A stretch of DNA of 64,000 bases from Neovahlkampfia damariscottae (Eukaryota; Heterolobosea; Selenaionea; Neovahlkampfiida; Neovahlkampfiidae). Positions 22,368 to 32,419 of the stretch are shown in pieces. The first letter of the stretch is position 1. Every line of letters starts with the position of its first letter. A model generated the notes under the pieces. It made no database searches and had not been told where the DNA came from. It saw only the letters and a list, made by a program, of their open reading frames with translations. The stretch covers positions 1 through 64,000 of the forward strand of contig JABLTG010000051.1 of assembly GCA_016618085.1 (NCBI GenBank), in the 5' to 3' direction. A program made the translations under genes and the position numbers.

Positions 22368-23720
22368 TCATCTTAAATTTAAATCTTTTATTGATAATGG
22401 TGAATTGTTCTTTGAATTTTTAATTGTATTCTTTTGAAATACATTCCAAATTCTAATAGTTTCATCAGAGGATGCTGTAATTATTTTTTCATTCTCCACA
22501 GGTGATTGAACAGAATGTAATATTCTTTGTGTGTGTCCTTTTAAATTAAATATATTTTTAATTTGTTTCTTTTTATATTTAAAAATAGATATTTGATTTC
22601 CATTTAATGATTGATTTGAATGATGATTGGTTGAATTATTAAATCCACTTGTTGTAATAAATTCATTATTTGAAGATGATATTGAAGATATTTGTGAATT
22701 TAAAGAATATGATATTGTTTGTTCATTTTTTAATTTTGTAATATTCCAAATTTTAATTTTACCATCATTTAAACCACCACCTGTTAATAATATATTTTCA
22801 TTTGTTGTATGACCATATAATGAATTTGACCAATTTATTGATTTTATTGAACTATTATGTTCTTTAATTTGAAATAATGGATTCTTTATATTTTTAGAAT
22901 CAAAAATGAAACATAAATTATCAGAACCACCTGAACATAAATATTTTTTATCATTTGACCATTTTAAACCACATACTTCATTTGAATGAAAATTTAAATT
23001 TGAAACTAAATCATTTTTCATTCTTACATCATGATTTAATATTTTATTCTTTCCACCTGAAGTTAATATATAATCATTCCAATCTAAACTTAATATTCTT
23101 TCATTTGAACTTCTTTCTTTACTTTTTATATTTCTTATCTTTTTTTCTTTTTCAATATCCCAAAGTTCAATATTTCCTTTTGAAGTACCAATTCCAATAA
23201 AGTTTCCATTTTCTTCAAATTTTAAACTTGAAATATAACCACTATTATAATCACTATTTAATGATGTAAATTTAAATGATTTTGAATTTAAATAATTATA
23301 TAAATATAAATTTTCAGTTAAACCAATAGATATTATATTCTTTTTACTCCAATCTAATATATTTAAATAAAAATCATCAATAATGCCAGGTATATCTAAT
23401 ATTCTTTCTGAATTTTGATTAATTTCTCTTTTTTCTTTTTTATCAAAACTACTACTATTAAAGACATCAGAATACCTATTTTTTTTTAATTTTTTTTTAT
23501 TCTTCTCCTCCTCTTTATTCATCATTTTATTATTTCCTAAACTATTATTAAACATTACCTTATCAAGATTCTTTTCATAATTATTCAAACAATCAAGTTT
23601 TTTATATAATTTATAATTCATGATTTCTAATTCTTCTCTGGTAGGTTCATTTCTGATTAAACGATCTTCAAACATATTCTTTTTTAAAATATTGGAACGT
23701 TCTTTTAATTTCTCTTTCAT
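22368..23720 (-). CDS. Cdc20/Cdh1-family APC/C activator
   Basis: Single exon, 450 residues. A seven-bladed WD40 domain fills residues 140-430. DIPGIIDDFYLNILDWS matches the family signature K-V-L-D-A-P-x-x-x-D-D-F-Y-L-N-x-x-D-W-S. DETIRIWNVF in the last blade matches the A-D-E-T-L-R-x-W-N-V-F block. The N-terminus has DRLIRNEPT at the C-box position (usual DRFIPNR), a divergent version. The C-terminus ends LNLR, where the family normally has the APC/C-binding IR tail. It should recruit substrates to the anaphase-promoting complex. Cdc20 versus Cdh1 is not decided. The start at 23720 is the first ATG; an upstream TTG extends the frame by one codon. Confidence 0.85.
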   Translation of the reverse strand: MKEKLKERSNILKKNMFEDRLIRNEPTREELEIMNYKLYKKLDCLNNYEKNLDKVMFNNSLGNNKMMNKEEEKNKKKLKKNRYSDVFNSSSFDKKEKREINQNSERILDIPGIIDDFYLNILDWSKKNIISIGLTENLYLYNYLNSKSFKFTSLNSDYNSGYISSLKFEENGNFIGIGTSKGNIELWDIEKEKKIRNIKSKERSSNERILSLDWNDYILTSGGKNKILNHDVRMKNDLVSNLNFHSNEVCGLKWSNDKKYLCSGGSDNLCFIFDSKNIKNPLFQIKEHNSSIKSINWSNSLYGHTTNENILLTGGGLNDGKIKIWNITKLKNEQTISYSLNSQISSISSSNNEFITTSGFNNSTNHHSNQSLNGNQISIFKYKKKQIKNIFNLKGHTQRILHSVQSPVENEKIITASSDETIRIWNVFQKNTIKNSKNNSPLSIKDLNLR

Positions 23721-23861
23721 CAAGTTCGGATTGAAAATAATTGCGCCAAAAAAATAAAAGATTATTTCGATTGGCTCAATTTAAAAATGATAAAAATGAT
23801 TGTCCAATATGAACCTAATTTTATGTTTTAATAATAAATATCATATTCCTATTACTTTTAT

Positions 23862-24180
23862 TTATCTTGCTTCAAATTGAATTTCTTTTAAAAAAAAAAA
23901 GATTAAATTAAATCATAAATTTACTTTTTGTTGTTCTTTTTTTATAAAATATACGATGACCACACTCTTTACATCTAATTACATCTTTTGGTCTCAAATA
24001 ATTTTCTAATCCACAACTTCCACAGATATAAGCAACACTAACAACAGAATTTTGTTTTTGAGTTTCGTTCAATGATTCATCCCTTTTTTGTGAAGAAAGT
24101 GGGTTCATTGATGGTGATGTCACTTGTGAAGGTGAAATTGAAGATTGCATGAGTTGAGGTGAAAGTGGTGTGTAAGACAT
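23862..24180 (-). CDS. POLR2K: RNA polymerase subunit RPABC4 (Rpb12)
   Basis: Predicted 92 residues with a 40-nt intron (23885-23924). The C-terminal core [20 protein letters not shown] followed by [13 protein letters not shown] is the four-cysteine zinc ribbon of the subunit shared by RNA polymerases I, II and III. The last exon has only 23 nt and supplies the conserved ending IQFEAR (usual V-x-F-D/E-A-R). Reading through the intron gives SKFMI instead, so splicing is strongly supported. The 45-residue Ser/Pro-rich N-terminal extension is longer than in yeast. It shares a 144-bp bidirectional promoter with the FAM210-like gene. Confidence 0.95.
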
Positions 24181-24324
24181 TTTTGAACAGTGGTGTAATT
24201 TAATTGGTTGAATAGATTAAAATAAACAATTGATAATTTTTCAATTTAAATTTTAAAATAGTAATAAGATTTATTCCATTTGTAAATGATGATTTCTAAA
24301 TAATTTTATTGGTCAAATTATTTA

Positions 24325-24789
24325 ATGTTCAGATTCACCAAATTCACAAAGAGAGTCTTTACCAACCGAATTAAGTTTTCTACATCTAAATTTAAATTAT
24401 CTGATAAACTAAATGAGAAACCATCAGAGAAAAAGGATTCTAAATTAGTTACTTTATGGAAGAAATATGGAGTATTAGCCATATTAACACATCTTTCAAT
24501 TTATGGAACAACTTTAGCAGGATTATATTTTTCATTAAGAAATGAATTATTTGCAAAGAAAGATGCAGGTAAGAATAATAATGATATATTTTTTAACAAT
24601 AACAACATAGTTGAATTATTAAAATATTTTCATTTAGAGAATTATGTTGATGTGTCAAATTTAAATAGAAATAAAACTAATTTTGCAGTGGCATGGATAT
24701 TAACTAAATTTACTGAACCAATTAGAATACCACTCACCATTTTAATAACAACAATATTAGGAAGAAGAATAAAAAGGTTTATAAAATAA
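24325..24789 (+). CDS. FAM210-like mitochondrial membrane protein (DUF1279)
   Basis: Single exon, 154 residues. The N-terminus MFRFTKFTKRVFTNRIKFST is a basic, Ser/Thr-rich mitochondrial presequence. The core KKYGVLAILTHLSIYGTTLAGLYFSLR and the C-terminal FAVAWILTKFTEPIRIPLTI fit DUF1279, the FAM210A/B domain with a Tyr-Gly start, one membrane helix, and a conserved K-x-x-x-P-x-R-x-P-x-T segment. FAM210A supports mitochondrial translation in animals. The stop codon lies inside the coding 3' end of the opposite-strand G-alpha gene, with an 11-bp coding overlap (24779-24789). ATTGG at 24308-24312 precedes the ATG. Confidence 0.75.
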   Translation: MFRFTKFTKRVFTNRIKFSTSKFKLSDKLNEKPSEKKDSKLVTLWKKYGVLAILTHLSIYGTTLAGLYFSLRNELFAKKDAGKNNNDIFFNNNNIVELLKYFHLENYVDVSNLNRNKTNFAVAWILTKFTEPIRIPLTILITTILGRRIKRFIK

Positions 24790-25921
24790 TTTCATCTTCT
24801 AATGATTTTATAATTTCTAAAATTGAATTTTGATCTAAAAGAGAAACTATTTTAATTTCATAATTTGATAATTTAATTTTTTGTTTATATTTTTGAATTA
24901 TAAAATTTAAAGGATCATCTTCACCTTCATCTTGTTCATTAAAATCATCAAAATAATATTTTAATGGAAATTTCTTTACTTTCTTTTCAAGTACATCTTT
25001 TTTATTAAATATTATTAACCAAGGTATATTCTTTAATTCTTCATTGGATATTAATTTTTCAAATAAATTTAAAGAATCTTCAAATCTTCTTTCTTTATCA
25101 TTTTCATATAAAAATTGATTATATTCAGATAATGATATAATATGTATTACCATTCTCATATCATGTTTTTCAATTACATTTTTCCATTTTAATCTTTCTT
25201 GTAATTGTCCACCTGTATCAAAAAATTGAATATTCATAGTTTCAAATTGAAATAATAATTTAGTAATACCAACTGTTTTTCTATGTATATAAACTATATC
25301 TTCTTGATTTATATCTAAATTTGAATTTTCAAATCTTAAAAATGTATCATTTGGATTTTCAATAATCTTAAAATATCCATCAGGTAATTGAAATTCAATA
25401 TCTTGATATTTTTCAAAGATTTCAATCATTTTAGGATCTTTCCATAATTTAATTAATTTGGTTAAGAAATCTCTTGTAAATATTATTTCAATAAATAATT
25501 CATGTAACTCTTTTTTTAAAAATATTTCAGAAAATTCTTCATTTGATTCATTTGATAATTTCATTTCATGTTTTTGAATAGATTTTAAACAAAAATATGT
25601 TGACTTTAAAAGATTTTCTTCAATAAATCTAATATAACCATCTAACTCATTTTTAGCAAAACTTAAATCTTGTTGATTAGGTAATCTACCATTTAATTTA
25701 GTAATATTAGCATATCTTCTTATTTGTTTCATTAAAGTACTTTTACCAGAGTCTCCTGTCCCAGAAATTAAAATATTATAACAATATCCTTTTATTTCTT
25801 CTTCTCCTTCTTCTTCAAATGATTCAGAAGCAGAAGAAAAGAATTTTTTTACACCTGAAGATGAAGAATTATCAACTAATTTTTGAGATTCTTTATTTTG
25901 TGAATCTGTTTGATTACCCAT
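24779..25921 (-). CDS. Heterotrimeric G-protein alpha subunit, divergent (G-alpha 1)
   Basis: Single exon, 380 residues, starting MGNQTDSQ with Gly2 for myristoylation. P-loop GTGDSGKST, switch II FFDTGGQLQERLKW with the catalytic Gln, and guanine-specificity NKKD (IIFNKKDV) are present. In switch I (HRKTVGI) the position of the catalytic arginine is His, with an Arg one residue later. The usual TCAT guanine-contact loop is replaced by SLLDQNS. Slow or altered GTP hydrolysis is therefore plausible but inferred. A 45-residue Ser/Glu-rich insert precedes the P-loop. CCAAT lies immediately upstream of the ATG. The last codons overlap the FAM210-like gene. Confidence 0.88.
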   Translation of the reverse strand: MGNQTDSQNKESQKLVDNSSSSGVKKFFSSASESFEEEGEEEIKGYCYNILISGTGDSGKSTLMKQIRRYANITKLNGRLPNQQDLSFAKNELDGYIRFIEENLLKSTYFCLKSIQKHEMKLSNESNEEFSEIFLKKELHELFIEIIFTRDFLTKLIKLWKDPKMIEIFEKYQDIEFQLPDGYFKIIENPNDTFLRFENSNLDINQEDIVYIHRKTVGITKLLFQFETMNIQFFDTGGQLQERLKWKNVIEKHDMRMVIHIISLSEYNQFLYENDKERRFEDSLNLFEKLISNEELKNIPWLIIFNKKDVLEKKVKKFPLKYYFDDFNEQDEGEDDPLNFIIQKYKQKIKLSNYEIKIVSLLDQNSILEIIKSLEDEIIL

Positions 25922-26032
25922 TTGATTGGTGGAATAATGAACTAGGGTACAGAAACTATATACTCATGATCAATAACTTATCGAGTTTGTACTACCAAAG
26001 GTTGAATATCACAAATGTACAATTTATTCTTT

Positions 26033-26304
26033 TTATTTTTTTTTAAAATAATTTCTAATATCCTTAGATTTTGGACAATTCATATTTTGAAATTCACTAC
26101 TACTTTCATTATTTTCTTCTAATTTAATTAATTCTTTCTTTTGAGGTGTTTTCATCATTGTTTCAAAAGTTGTTTCTTTTATTTTTTTTAACATTAATTT
26201 ATTTTACCATAAATTGATTTATTATTTGAATTTGAGGGTTTAAATAATATATCATCATTAATATATGGATTATTTCTTTTAATCTTTTGAATATTGTTTA
26301 ACAT
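26033..26304 (-). CDS. Small protein ending in a PIP-box-like motif
   Basis: Predicted 79 residues with a 32-nt intron (26176-26207). Both exons are Asn/Lys-rich and contain no known domain, apart from the C-terminus SKDIRNYFKKK. This fits the hydrophobic part of a PCNA-interacting peptide (I-x-x-Y-F followed by basic residues), but Ser replaces the usual Gln. A PCNA-binding role is a guess. The gene lies 33 bp downstream of the SAC1 stop, in the same orientation. The splice join and frame are clean. Confidence 0.45.
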
Positions 26305-26337
26305 TTTTAAAGAATGGATATGATTGGATAATTTTTA

Positions 26338-28449
26338 TTAAACCAATTTCTTTGTGTTAACTAAAACAGGATTATTTACTACATCTTTTCCAAAAAACAT
26401 TAAAACCAAATAAACAATAAAAGTGAATAATAACCAACCAATTAAAAATGCTATTCTATTTTTCATGTCATGTGGATCATAAAATAACATTAGAATATTT
26501 GATATAGCCATAATAATACCTGTCTAAATATATATATTTAATAAACAAATTTTATTATTCCTACAATAAATGCTAAACCAATAAATTTGTAGAAATAAGA
26601 TAATGAATTCTCTTTTTGAAATGGTGATTTCTCTTTTGGATTAACAATATATTTTCCAAGAAATAAATTCATTGAATCTTGACGTTTACCATCTCTAAAA
26701 TTATTTAAAAAATAACCTAATTTTGTTTTAAAAAAATATAAATAGATACGAATAGCAGAATTTGATCCATCATTTAAAAGACCAATAAATGTTCTTTTAC
26801 CAGTTCTAGTAAAATCATTTTTTAATGCACCTGTACCTGAATACATAAATGATATTTGATCTGCATTATTTGCCCAAACATCTTTAAATTTTAAAATGAA
26901 TGAATGATGATCATTAATAGATTCATCTTTTAATAAAATACCTAATGATTTTAATTTAGAATTAAGATGATGTTTAGCAAATGTGCTCTTTTTTTTTTAA
27001 TTCTAATAATTTAAACTTACTTGTACAACATTAGTTCTATCTAAATTATCCATACAATTAGTTCTCATTACACCTGTTTGAATTTGAATTTTTGAATCAT
27101 TTTTTGAAAATTCTTTAAAAGATTGTAATAAATCATCTACTTGATCCACTAATTTTTGAATTGCACCATAATTCATTTTTCTACATTCATGATGAAAATC
27201 TTAAAGTATTAAATTTTATCAATAATTCAATTACCAAAATCAAAGTATTTAACATTTGAATCAGGATAAAGAGTTTTACAAAGATTTTTATATTCTTTTT
27301 TTTTTTTTTTTTTAATTTAATATATTATTTACCATCTGCTAATTTCTTTTCTGAACCTTTTTGATCAACAAGATTAACACAAACAATATTTTTATATCTT
27401 TTTAATAAATCATCCATATGTAATTTAAATGCATTATCTGATTCTTTTTCAATAACAACTCCAGGTTTACTATTATCATTAAAAAATAATTAAAAAAAAA
27501 GAATACTATTTTAAATTTGCTTTTTGACTCCAAAATACTATTGTTTTAAAGACAATATATTCTTACAAGGTATACTTCCACGAATTTGAAGAAATGATGA
27601 TATTTCATTCTTTTTTTTATTTTAGTAATTTAATTGTTTTACTTTATCTTTTCAATTTTTTTAGTTTTTTTTTAATTTAAATTTTACAAATAATAAATTG
27701 TTCATTTTCACAAAAATTAGCAACATTACCAGTTGAATCAATACCTCTAACATTATATCTTGTACCAGTTCTCTTACAAGATTGTCTTGAAATTAAACCA
27801 AAAATAAAATTATTTGAATTAATTTGTACATTTTCAACTTGAACAAATCCTCTAATGATTGGAAGTATAAATTGATTTGCTTTAAAATGAATTAAATCAT
27901 TGGATAGAAATTTATTCCACCAAAAATGATCTTCTGGTAAAGATGATGATTCTGAATCAAAATTAGATTGAATATTCTTTGTTAAATCAAAAGTATAAGA
28001 AAAATAAAAATTATTTTCACTTAAAATACTTTCAAGTAATGAAATATATTCTAATTCATCTGATTCTTCTTCACTAGTTAACATAGATTTCTTTTTTGGT
28101 TCATATGGAATTAATTCAACTATTTAGTTATATAATATAAATAATGATTACATTTAGTTAATGAATAAATTTGATGATCTAATACTTTTCCAACAGGTTC
28201 TTTATCTTTTACTACAATTAAATAGTTTCCAGAATTTAATCTAATATTTCCAAGTATTCCTTGACATGGAATTACTTTTTTACCATCTTTTGAAGATGTA
28301 ACTGAATCAAATATTTTCATATCTCCAGACTTGTTTTTTTTTAAAAAAAAAAAAGAGTTTACTTTTCTTGTAATAATTAAAACTTTTTGTGTTGAATGAA
28401 CAACAATGGATTCATCATCAAGTATAAGTTCTAAATTTGAAAGTGACAT
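26338..28449 (-). CDS. SACM1L: SAC1 phosphoinositide phosphatase
   Basis: Predicted 586 residues, essentially the length of human SAC1, built from 11 exons. Introns: 28330-28362, 28120-28151, 27648-27687, 27610-27642, 27538-27566, 27470-27506, 27295-27332, 27200-27234, 26988-27020, 26524-26564. The catalytic motif RTNCMDNLDRTN has the CX5R signature that dephosphorylates PtdIns4P. Other matches are SRQSCKRTGTRYNVRGID, LQIRGSIPLFWSQ, NLKYKP, GTGALKNDFTRTGKRT, and two C-terminal membrane helices for ER/Golgi anchoring. A 5-nt microexon (27643-27647) is needed. It supplies the Tyr of FIIYKNE, which aligns with human QIVHYNG, and skipping it creates an immediate stop. A 31-nt exon lies at 27507-27537. 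Confidence 0.95.
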
Positions 28450-28539
28450 CAACCGACAATTGTTGTTATGAAAACTACTTCTGAAGCCTTATTGGTCAAC
28501 CAACTTGATTGATCCAATAATAATCAAAACTAAAAAAAG

Positions 28540-29628
28540 ATGGAGGTACAACCAAGTTATAGTCTTGGAAGATTTATAATTGGAATGTCTATTAGTGAAG
28601 CAATTGAAATATTACAAAATAGTAAACATTCATTACAAGTAGATATTATATTTGACGAAAAAGATCCTTTACGAAAAGATTTGAACTTAAAAATAGTGAA
28701 TGAAGGATTTCAATTAAACTTTGATTCCAACTCTCAAAGATTAAAATCTATTCAAGTTTATGATTTAGATATATTATCACTTTCATATAGTGGAGTTACT
28801 TTTACTGGAAAGAGTACACCAAGTTTTGATAAAATATATCAATTATTTGGACCTACATTTCCTGGATTTATGAAAGAAAATAATTATGTTTTAAATTATC
28901 CTGGACTCACTTTTACTTTTGAAATACCTCAAAAATTTCAAAATCTTTATAAAGGAACAACACAAGATATACCAATTGAATTACCTGATGGATCAACACC
29001 AATTGCAAATTTTATGATAATTTATAGAGGAAAAGATTTGAATTCAATGATATTACCACCTTTAAAAGATGATAATTTTTATTATGAAGAAGTATTAATT
29101 AATTTAGGTGAATCTATTTATTTAGAAGATAGAAAAAGAAAAATATATTTTAATACATCACCACAAGATGTTATGTCAGAATTAGGAGCACCAAATCAAA
29201 TATTTTATAAAAAACACAATAAATTAAAAATACATTCAAAAATTGATTATTCAGATAATTTAAAAGAACAAATGAATGCAGTTGATTATTTTTATAATTA
29301 TTTTTCATTGGGTATTGATATTATGTTTGATGGTTCAACTCATTTAGTTCAAAAAATAATATTAAGAACTAATTTCCCTGGTTCAAAAGATTTTAATGTA
29401 TATAAAAAATGTAATTTTAAATTACCAAATCCAAAAAATTCAAAAGCATTTATTACTCCAATTGATAAATTTGATTCAATTAAATCTTATTTTGGTCAAA
29501 CTTCAAAACCATTAGTTTCATCAACTTCAAATCCATTTGGTAAAACTTTTTTTTATGCTTATAAGAATTGTATTTTTGAAATATTACCAAATGGTTATAT
29601 AAATAGTTTGACTTTATTTACTTCATAA
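28540..29628 (+). CDS. PHAF1: PHAF1/UPF0183 family protein
   Basis: Single exon, 362 residues. The start MEVQPSYSLGRFIIGMSI with AIEILQ, then DIILSLSYSGV-like DILSLSYSGVTF, FPGFMKENNYVLNYPGLTFTFEIP, and QDVMSELGAPNQIFYKK match the UPF0183 family (human C16orf70/PHAF1, Mytho). PHAF1 binds phosphoinositides at phagophores and modulates autophagy. It is adjacent to the divergent SAC1 gene over a 90-bp spacer with ATTGG (28491) and CCAAT, so two phosphoinositide-related genes may share a promoter. Confidence 0.88.
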   Translation: MEVQPSYSLGRFIIGMSISEAIEILQNSKHSLQVDIIFDEKDPLRKDLNLKIVNEGFQLNFDSNSQRLKSIQVYDLDILSLSYSGVTFTGKSTPSFDKIYQLFGPTFPGFMKENNYVLNYPGLTFTFEIPQKFQNLYKGTTQDIPIELPDGSTPIANFMIIYRGKDLNSMILPPLKDDNFYYEEVLINLGESIYLEDRKRKIYFNTSPQDVMSELGAPNQIFYKKHNKLKIHSKIDYSDNLKEQMNAVDYFYNYFSLGIDIMFDGSTHLVQKIILRTNFPGSKDFNVYKKCNFKLPNPKNSKAFITPIDKFDSIKSYFGQTSKPLVSSTSNPFGKTFFYAYKNCIFEILPNGYINSLTLFTS

Positions 29629-29718
29629 AATACTTTCAATTTCAAAATTGACTTTTTTTTTTTTATCCAATTAATAATTTCTTCCATTTTTTTTTGTCAA
29701 ACATCAAAACAACAATAG

Positions 29719-30905
29719 ATGAATATAACATATTTAGGTACCTCTAGTGGAATGCCTACAAAAGAAAGAAATGTATCTTGTATTACTTTACAATTAGAAT
29801 CAGGAGAATTATTAGTATTTGATTGTGGTGAAGGTACACAACATCAGTTTCAAAAGTCAGCACTAAGAACAGGAAAAATAGGTTGTATTTTCATTACACA
29901 TCTTCATGGTGATCATATATTTGGTCTTCCAGGACTTTTATGCACTATTAGTGGAAATAATCCAGAAGAAAGAACTATTTTACCAATTTTTGGTCCTGTT
30001 GGATTAAGAAAATTCCTTAGAACTACTATGGCATTAAGTGATTCACATCTTTCTTTTAAACTACAAATATTTGAAGTAATAAAGAATAATTTAAAAATAT
30101 GAAAGATTGTTCCACCAGAAATGAAAGATGAAGATTTAGAAGAATTAATTTATGATGAATATGAAGAAAAAGGAGGATATATAAAATTTGATACAAAATC
30201 ATCAAAATATGAAATGTAAAGATAATATCATTTTAAAATCAAGTACTAAATATTTAGACTTTGAAATAATTGCTGCACCTATTGATCATCGTGTATTTAC
30301 AGTTGGTTATGTTCTAATTGAAAAGGATACAATTGGAAAATTAGATATGGAAAAAGCAAAATCATTAGGTGTTCCAAAAGGTAATCATTTTACACTATTA
30401 TTGAATTTTAAATAAAAAGGACCATTATTAGGAAAATTAAAATCAAAAAATGATATTACTTTGGAAGATGGAAAAATAATCAAATGGACAGATGTGATTG
30501 GAGAAGATATTCAAGGTAGAAAGATTGTAATTTTAGGTGATACTTGTGATCCATCTGGTATTTCTAAAATTGCTAAGAATTGTGATATCATTTCTCATGA
30601 ATCAACATTAGAAAATGATGAACAAGAATCTTGTATTCAAAAAGGTCATTCAACTCCAAAAATGGCTGCATCCTTCGCAAAATCAATTGGTGCAAAGAGA
30701 TTAATCTTAACTCATTTCAGGTATTTATTAAATCTCAGTTTAAATCTCAAATTTCTGTAGTGCGCGTTATGCTGGTTCAAATGTTGACGAAAAAGATACA
30801 AGAACTTCGATTAATTTATTAAAAAGTCAAGCTAAAGAGATATTTGGTGAATCAGTTGAATTAGCAGAAGATTTTAAATCCTTTGAAATCAAAAAAAATA
30901 AATAA
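29719..30905 (+). CDS. ELAC1: Short-form RNase Z (tRNA 3' processing), with a frame break
   Basis: Metallo-beta-lactamase tRNase Z of the short ELAC1 type, which removes tRNA 3' trailers. Introns are at 30076-30105, 30381-30419 and 30721-30760. Visible motifs: N-terminal TYLGTSSGMPTKERNVS, metal-binding THLHGDHIFGLPGLL, the PIDHRVFTVGYV block, ILGDTCD, HESTL, KGHSTPKMAA and LTHFSARY. Between GGYIKFDTKSSKYE and KDNIILKSS the reading frame shifts by one base (30185-30219). No GT-AG pair can explain it. Skipping one base restores the frame exactly, for example at ATG-T-AAA around 30214-30220. A sequencing indel or +1 frameshifting at the in-frame TAA are both possible. Confidence 0.88.
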
Positions 30906-30975
30906 TTTTCTTTATTTTTTTCATTCGTCAATTCCCATTTCCAAAAATTGTGTTGAAGAGTGCACAATTCGAAAA

Positions 30976-31329
30976 ATGGAAAGAAACTTAATCATAGAAA
31001 ATATTATTGACAATGAAAAGGATGAAAGATATAAAACATTCTTAAATATTTGTTACAAAAAGAATTATTTTAAAGGTTCAAAAAATTATAATGATATTTC
31101 AAACCGAATGAAAAAAGCAAATGAAAAGTTTAAAACCAACATAAAGAAAACTATGAATGAGACTACAAATAAATCCAACCATCATTTCATTCAAGAAAAA
31201 GAAAATGTGACAAAAATTATTATCAATCAAACCAAATTTCCTTTAAATTTATTTTTAAAATTTGGTTTCCTGTCTGTTTTTATCAGTCAAAGTTTGTTAT
31301 TTCAATTGTTAAAAATATTTCATACTTAA
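30976..31329 (+). CDS. Small putative tail-anchored protein
   Basis: Open frame of 117 residues from the ATG at 30976. The first 90 residues are highly charged (IDNEKDERYKTF, NRMKKANEKFKTN). The C-terminus is a single hydrophobic helix (FLKFGFLSVFISQSLLFQLL) followed by a short tail, consistent with tail anchoring. No family was recognised. It begins 70 bp after the RNase Z stop, an unusually short same-strand spacing, so it could be noise. Confidence 0.4.
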   Translation: MERNLIIENIIDNEKDERYKTFLNICYKKNYFKGSKNYNDISNRMKKANEKFKTNIKKTMNETTNKSNHHFIQEKENVTKIIINQTKFPLNLFLKFGFLSVFISQSLLFQLLKIFHT

Positions 31330-31391
31330 TTTGTCATCCAATCATATTTATTTCAACTTCATTTTTAACAAAATTTAACGGTCAGTGAAGT

Positions 31392-32372
31392 ATGATTAAA
31401 GAAGAAACAAAAACAGAATTTAAATTAAATAGTAATCAACATGATAAAATAGTTAATGAAGTGAAGAATGGTTATAGAAATCAAGTTGACGGAAAGTTAC
31501 AATTTAGACCAACTACAAATTTTAAAAAAAAAAATGGAAAATTAGAAGAAGCAATAAAAAATAAACCAAATTTGTTTGAAGAAAAAGAAGAGAATAGAGA
31601 AAATGAAATTGTAATTTGTTTAAAAAGAAAAAGAGATGAAACACCTTTAGAAGAATTATTTATTGAAACACCAAAAAAGAAAGTGAATACAATGAAAGAA
31701 ATAGTTTCAAATTTTGAAAATTTAAATTTTAAAAATGAAAATTTAATACATAAATTTACATTATTTCAATCATCCAATGAAAAAGAGATTGATTCAAGCA
31801 AAGATTTAATTGAAAATATAAAAAAAAGAAAGAATTTTAAAATTATTGAAACTGAAGAATTAAATAAAAAAAAGAAACAAGAAAAATTAAAAGAAAAAAC
31901 AAAAGAAAATCGATTAATAAAAATCAATAAATCAAGAAATGAAGATTTGAATATTTTAAAAGTTGAATTTGAAGATAAAGAAAAATTTGAACCATTTCTT
32001 AATTTACTTGAAAAATATGGTGAAAAAGTTGAAATTGAAAAAGATCAATATGATTATGATTATTATTATTTTACTGAAAAAATAAAAGAAAATATTGAAA
32101 ATATACCAAATTTAATAAAATTTGATGAAACTTTAACATTTGAAGATGAATATTTTGAAGATGATGATGATAGTGATATTGATAGTATGGATAGTAATCG
32201 TGAAGATTATTATAAAAATGATTATCCAGAAGATGAAGTTTATACTTCAGAAGATGAACTAGAAGAAGAGGTTCATTATTTGAATGAAGATGATTATAAT
32301 TGGAATACAAATGAAGATGATATATCTATATGGGATAATAGAAATGATCAAGAATATAATTTTGAATTATAA
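31392..32372 (+). CDS. IWR1: Iwr1/SLC7A6OS-type RNA polymerase II import factor
   Basis: Single exon, 326 residues. LKRKRDETPLEELFIE (about residues 76-91) matches the conserved segment of SLC7A6OS. The acidic DSNREDYYKNDYPEDE (about residues 275-290) is the Iwr1 signature (usual N-x-E-x-x-x-x-N-D-Y-P-D-E). The middle is Lys/Glu-rich. Iwr1 couples assembled RNA polymerase II to importin for nuclear entry, so this functions upstream of RPB12 (23862-24180). It is convergent with uL29, 47 bp apart. CCAAT is at about 31337. Confidence 0.82.
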   Translation: MIKEETKTEFKLNSNQHDKIVNEVKNGYRNQVDGKLQFRPTTNFKKKNGKLEEAIKNKPNLFEEKEENRENEIVICLKRKRDETPLEELFIETPKKKVNTMKEIVSNFENLNFKNENLIHKFTLFQSSNEKEIDSSKDLIENIKKRKNFKIIETEELNKKKKQEKLKEKTKENRLIKINKSRNEDLNILKVEFEDKEKFEPFLNLLEKYGEKVEIEKDQYDYDYYYFTEKIKENIENIPNLIKFDETLTFEDEYFEDDDDSDIDSMDSNREDYYKNDYPEDEVYTSEDELEEEVHYLNEDDYNWNTNEDDISIWDNRNDQEYNFEL

Positions 32373-32419
32373 TAAAATTGGAATAATTTTTGGTTTAAAA
32401 ATTGTTTTATTTAAGTTGT

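Noticed and set aside
26524-26547. 23-nt intron near the C-terminus of SAC1
   Set aside because: An upstream GT gives a 41-nt intron with correct phase and an uninterrupted membrane helix.
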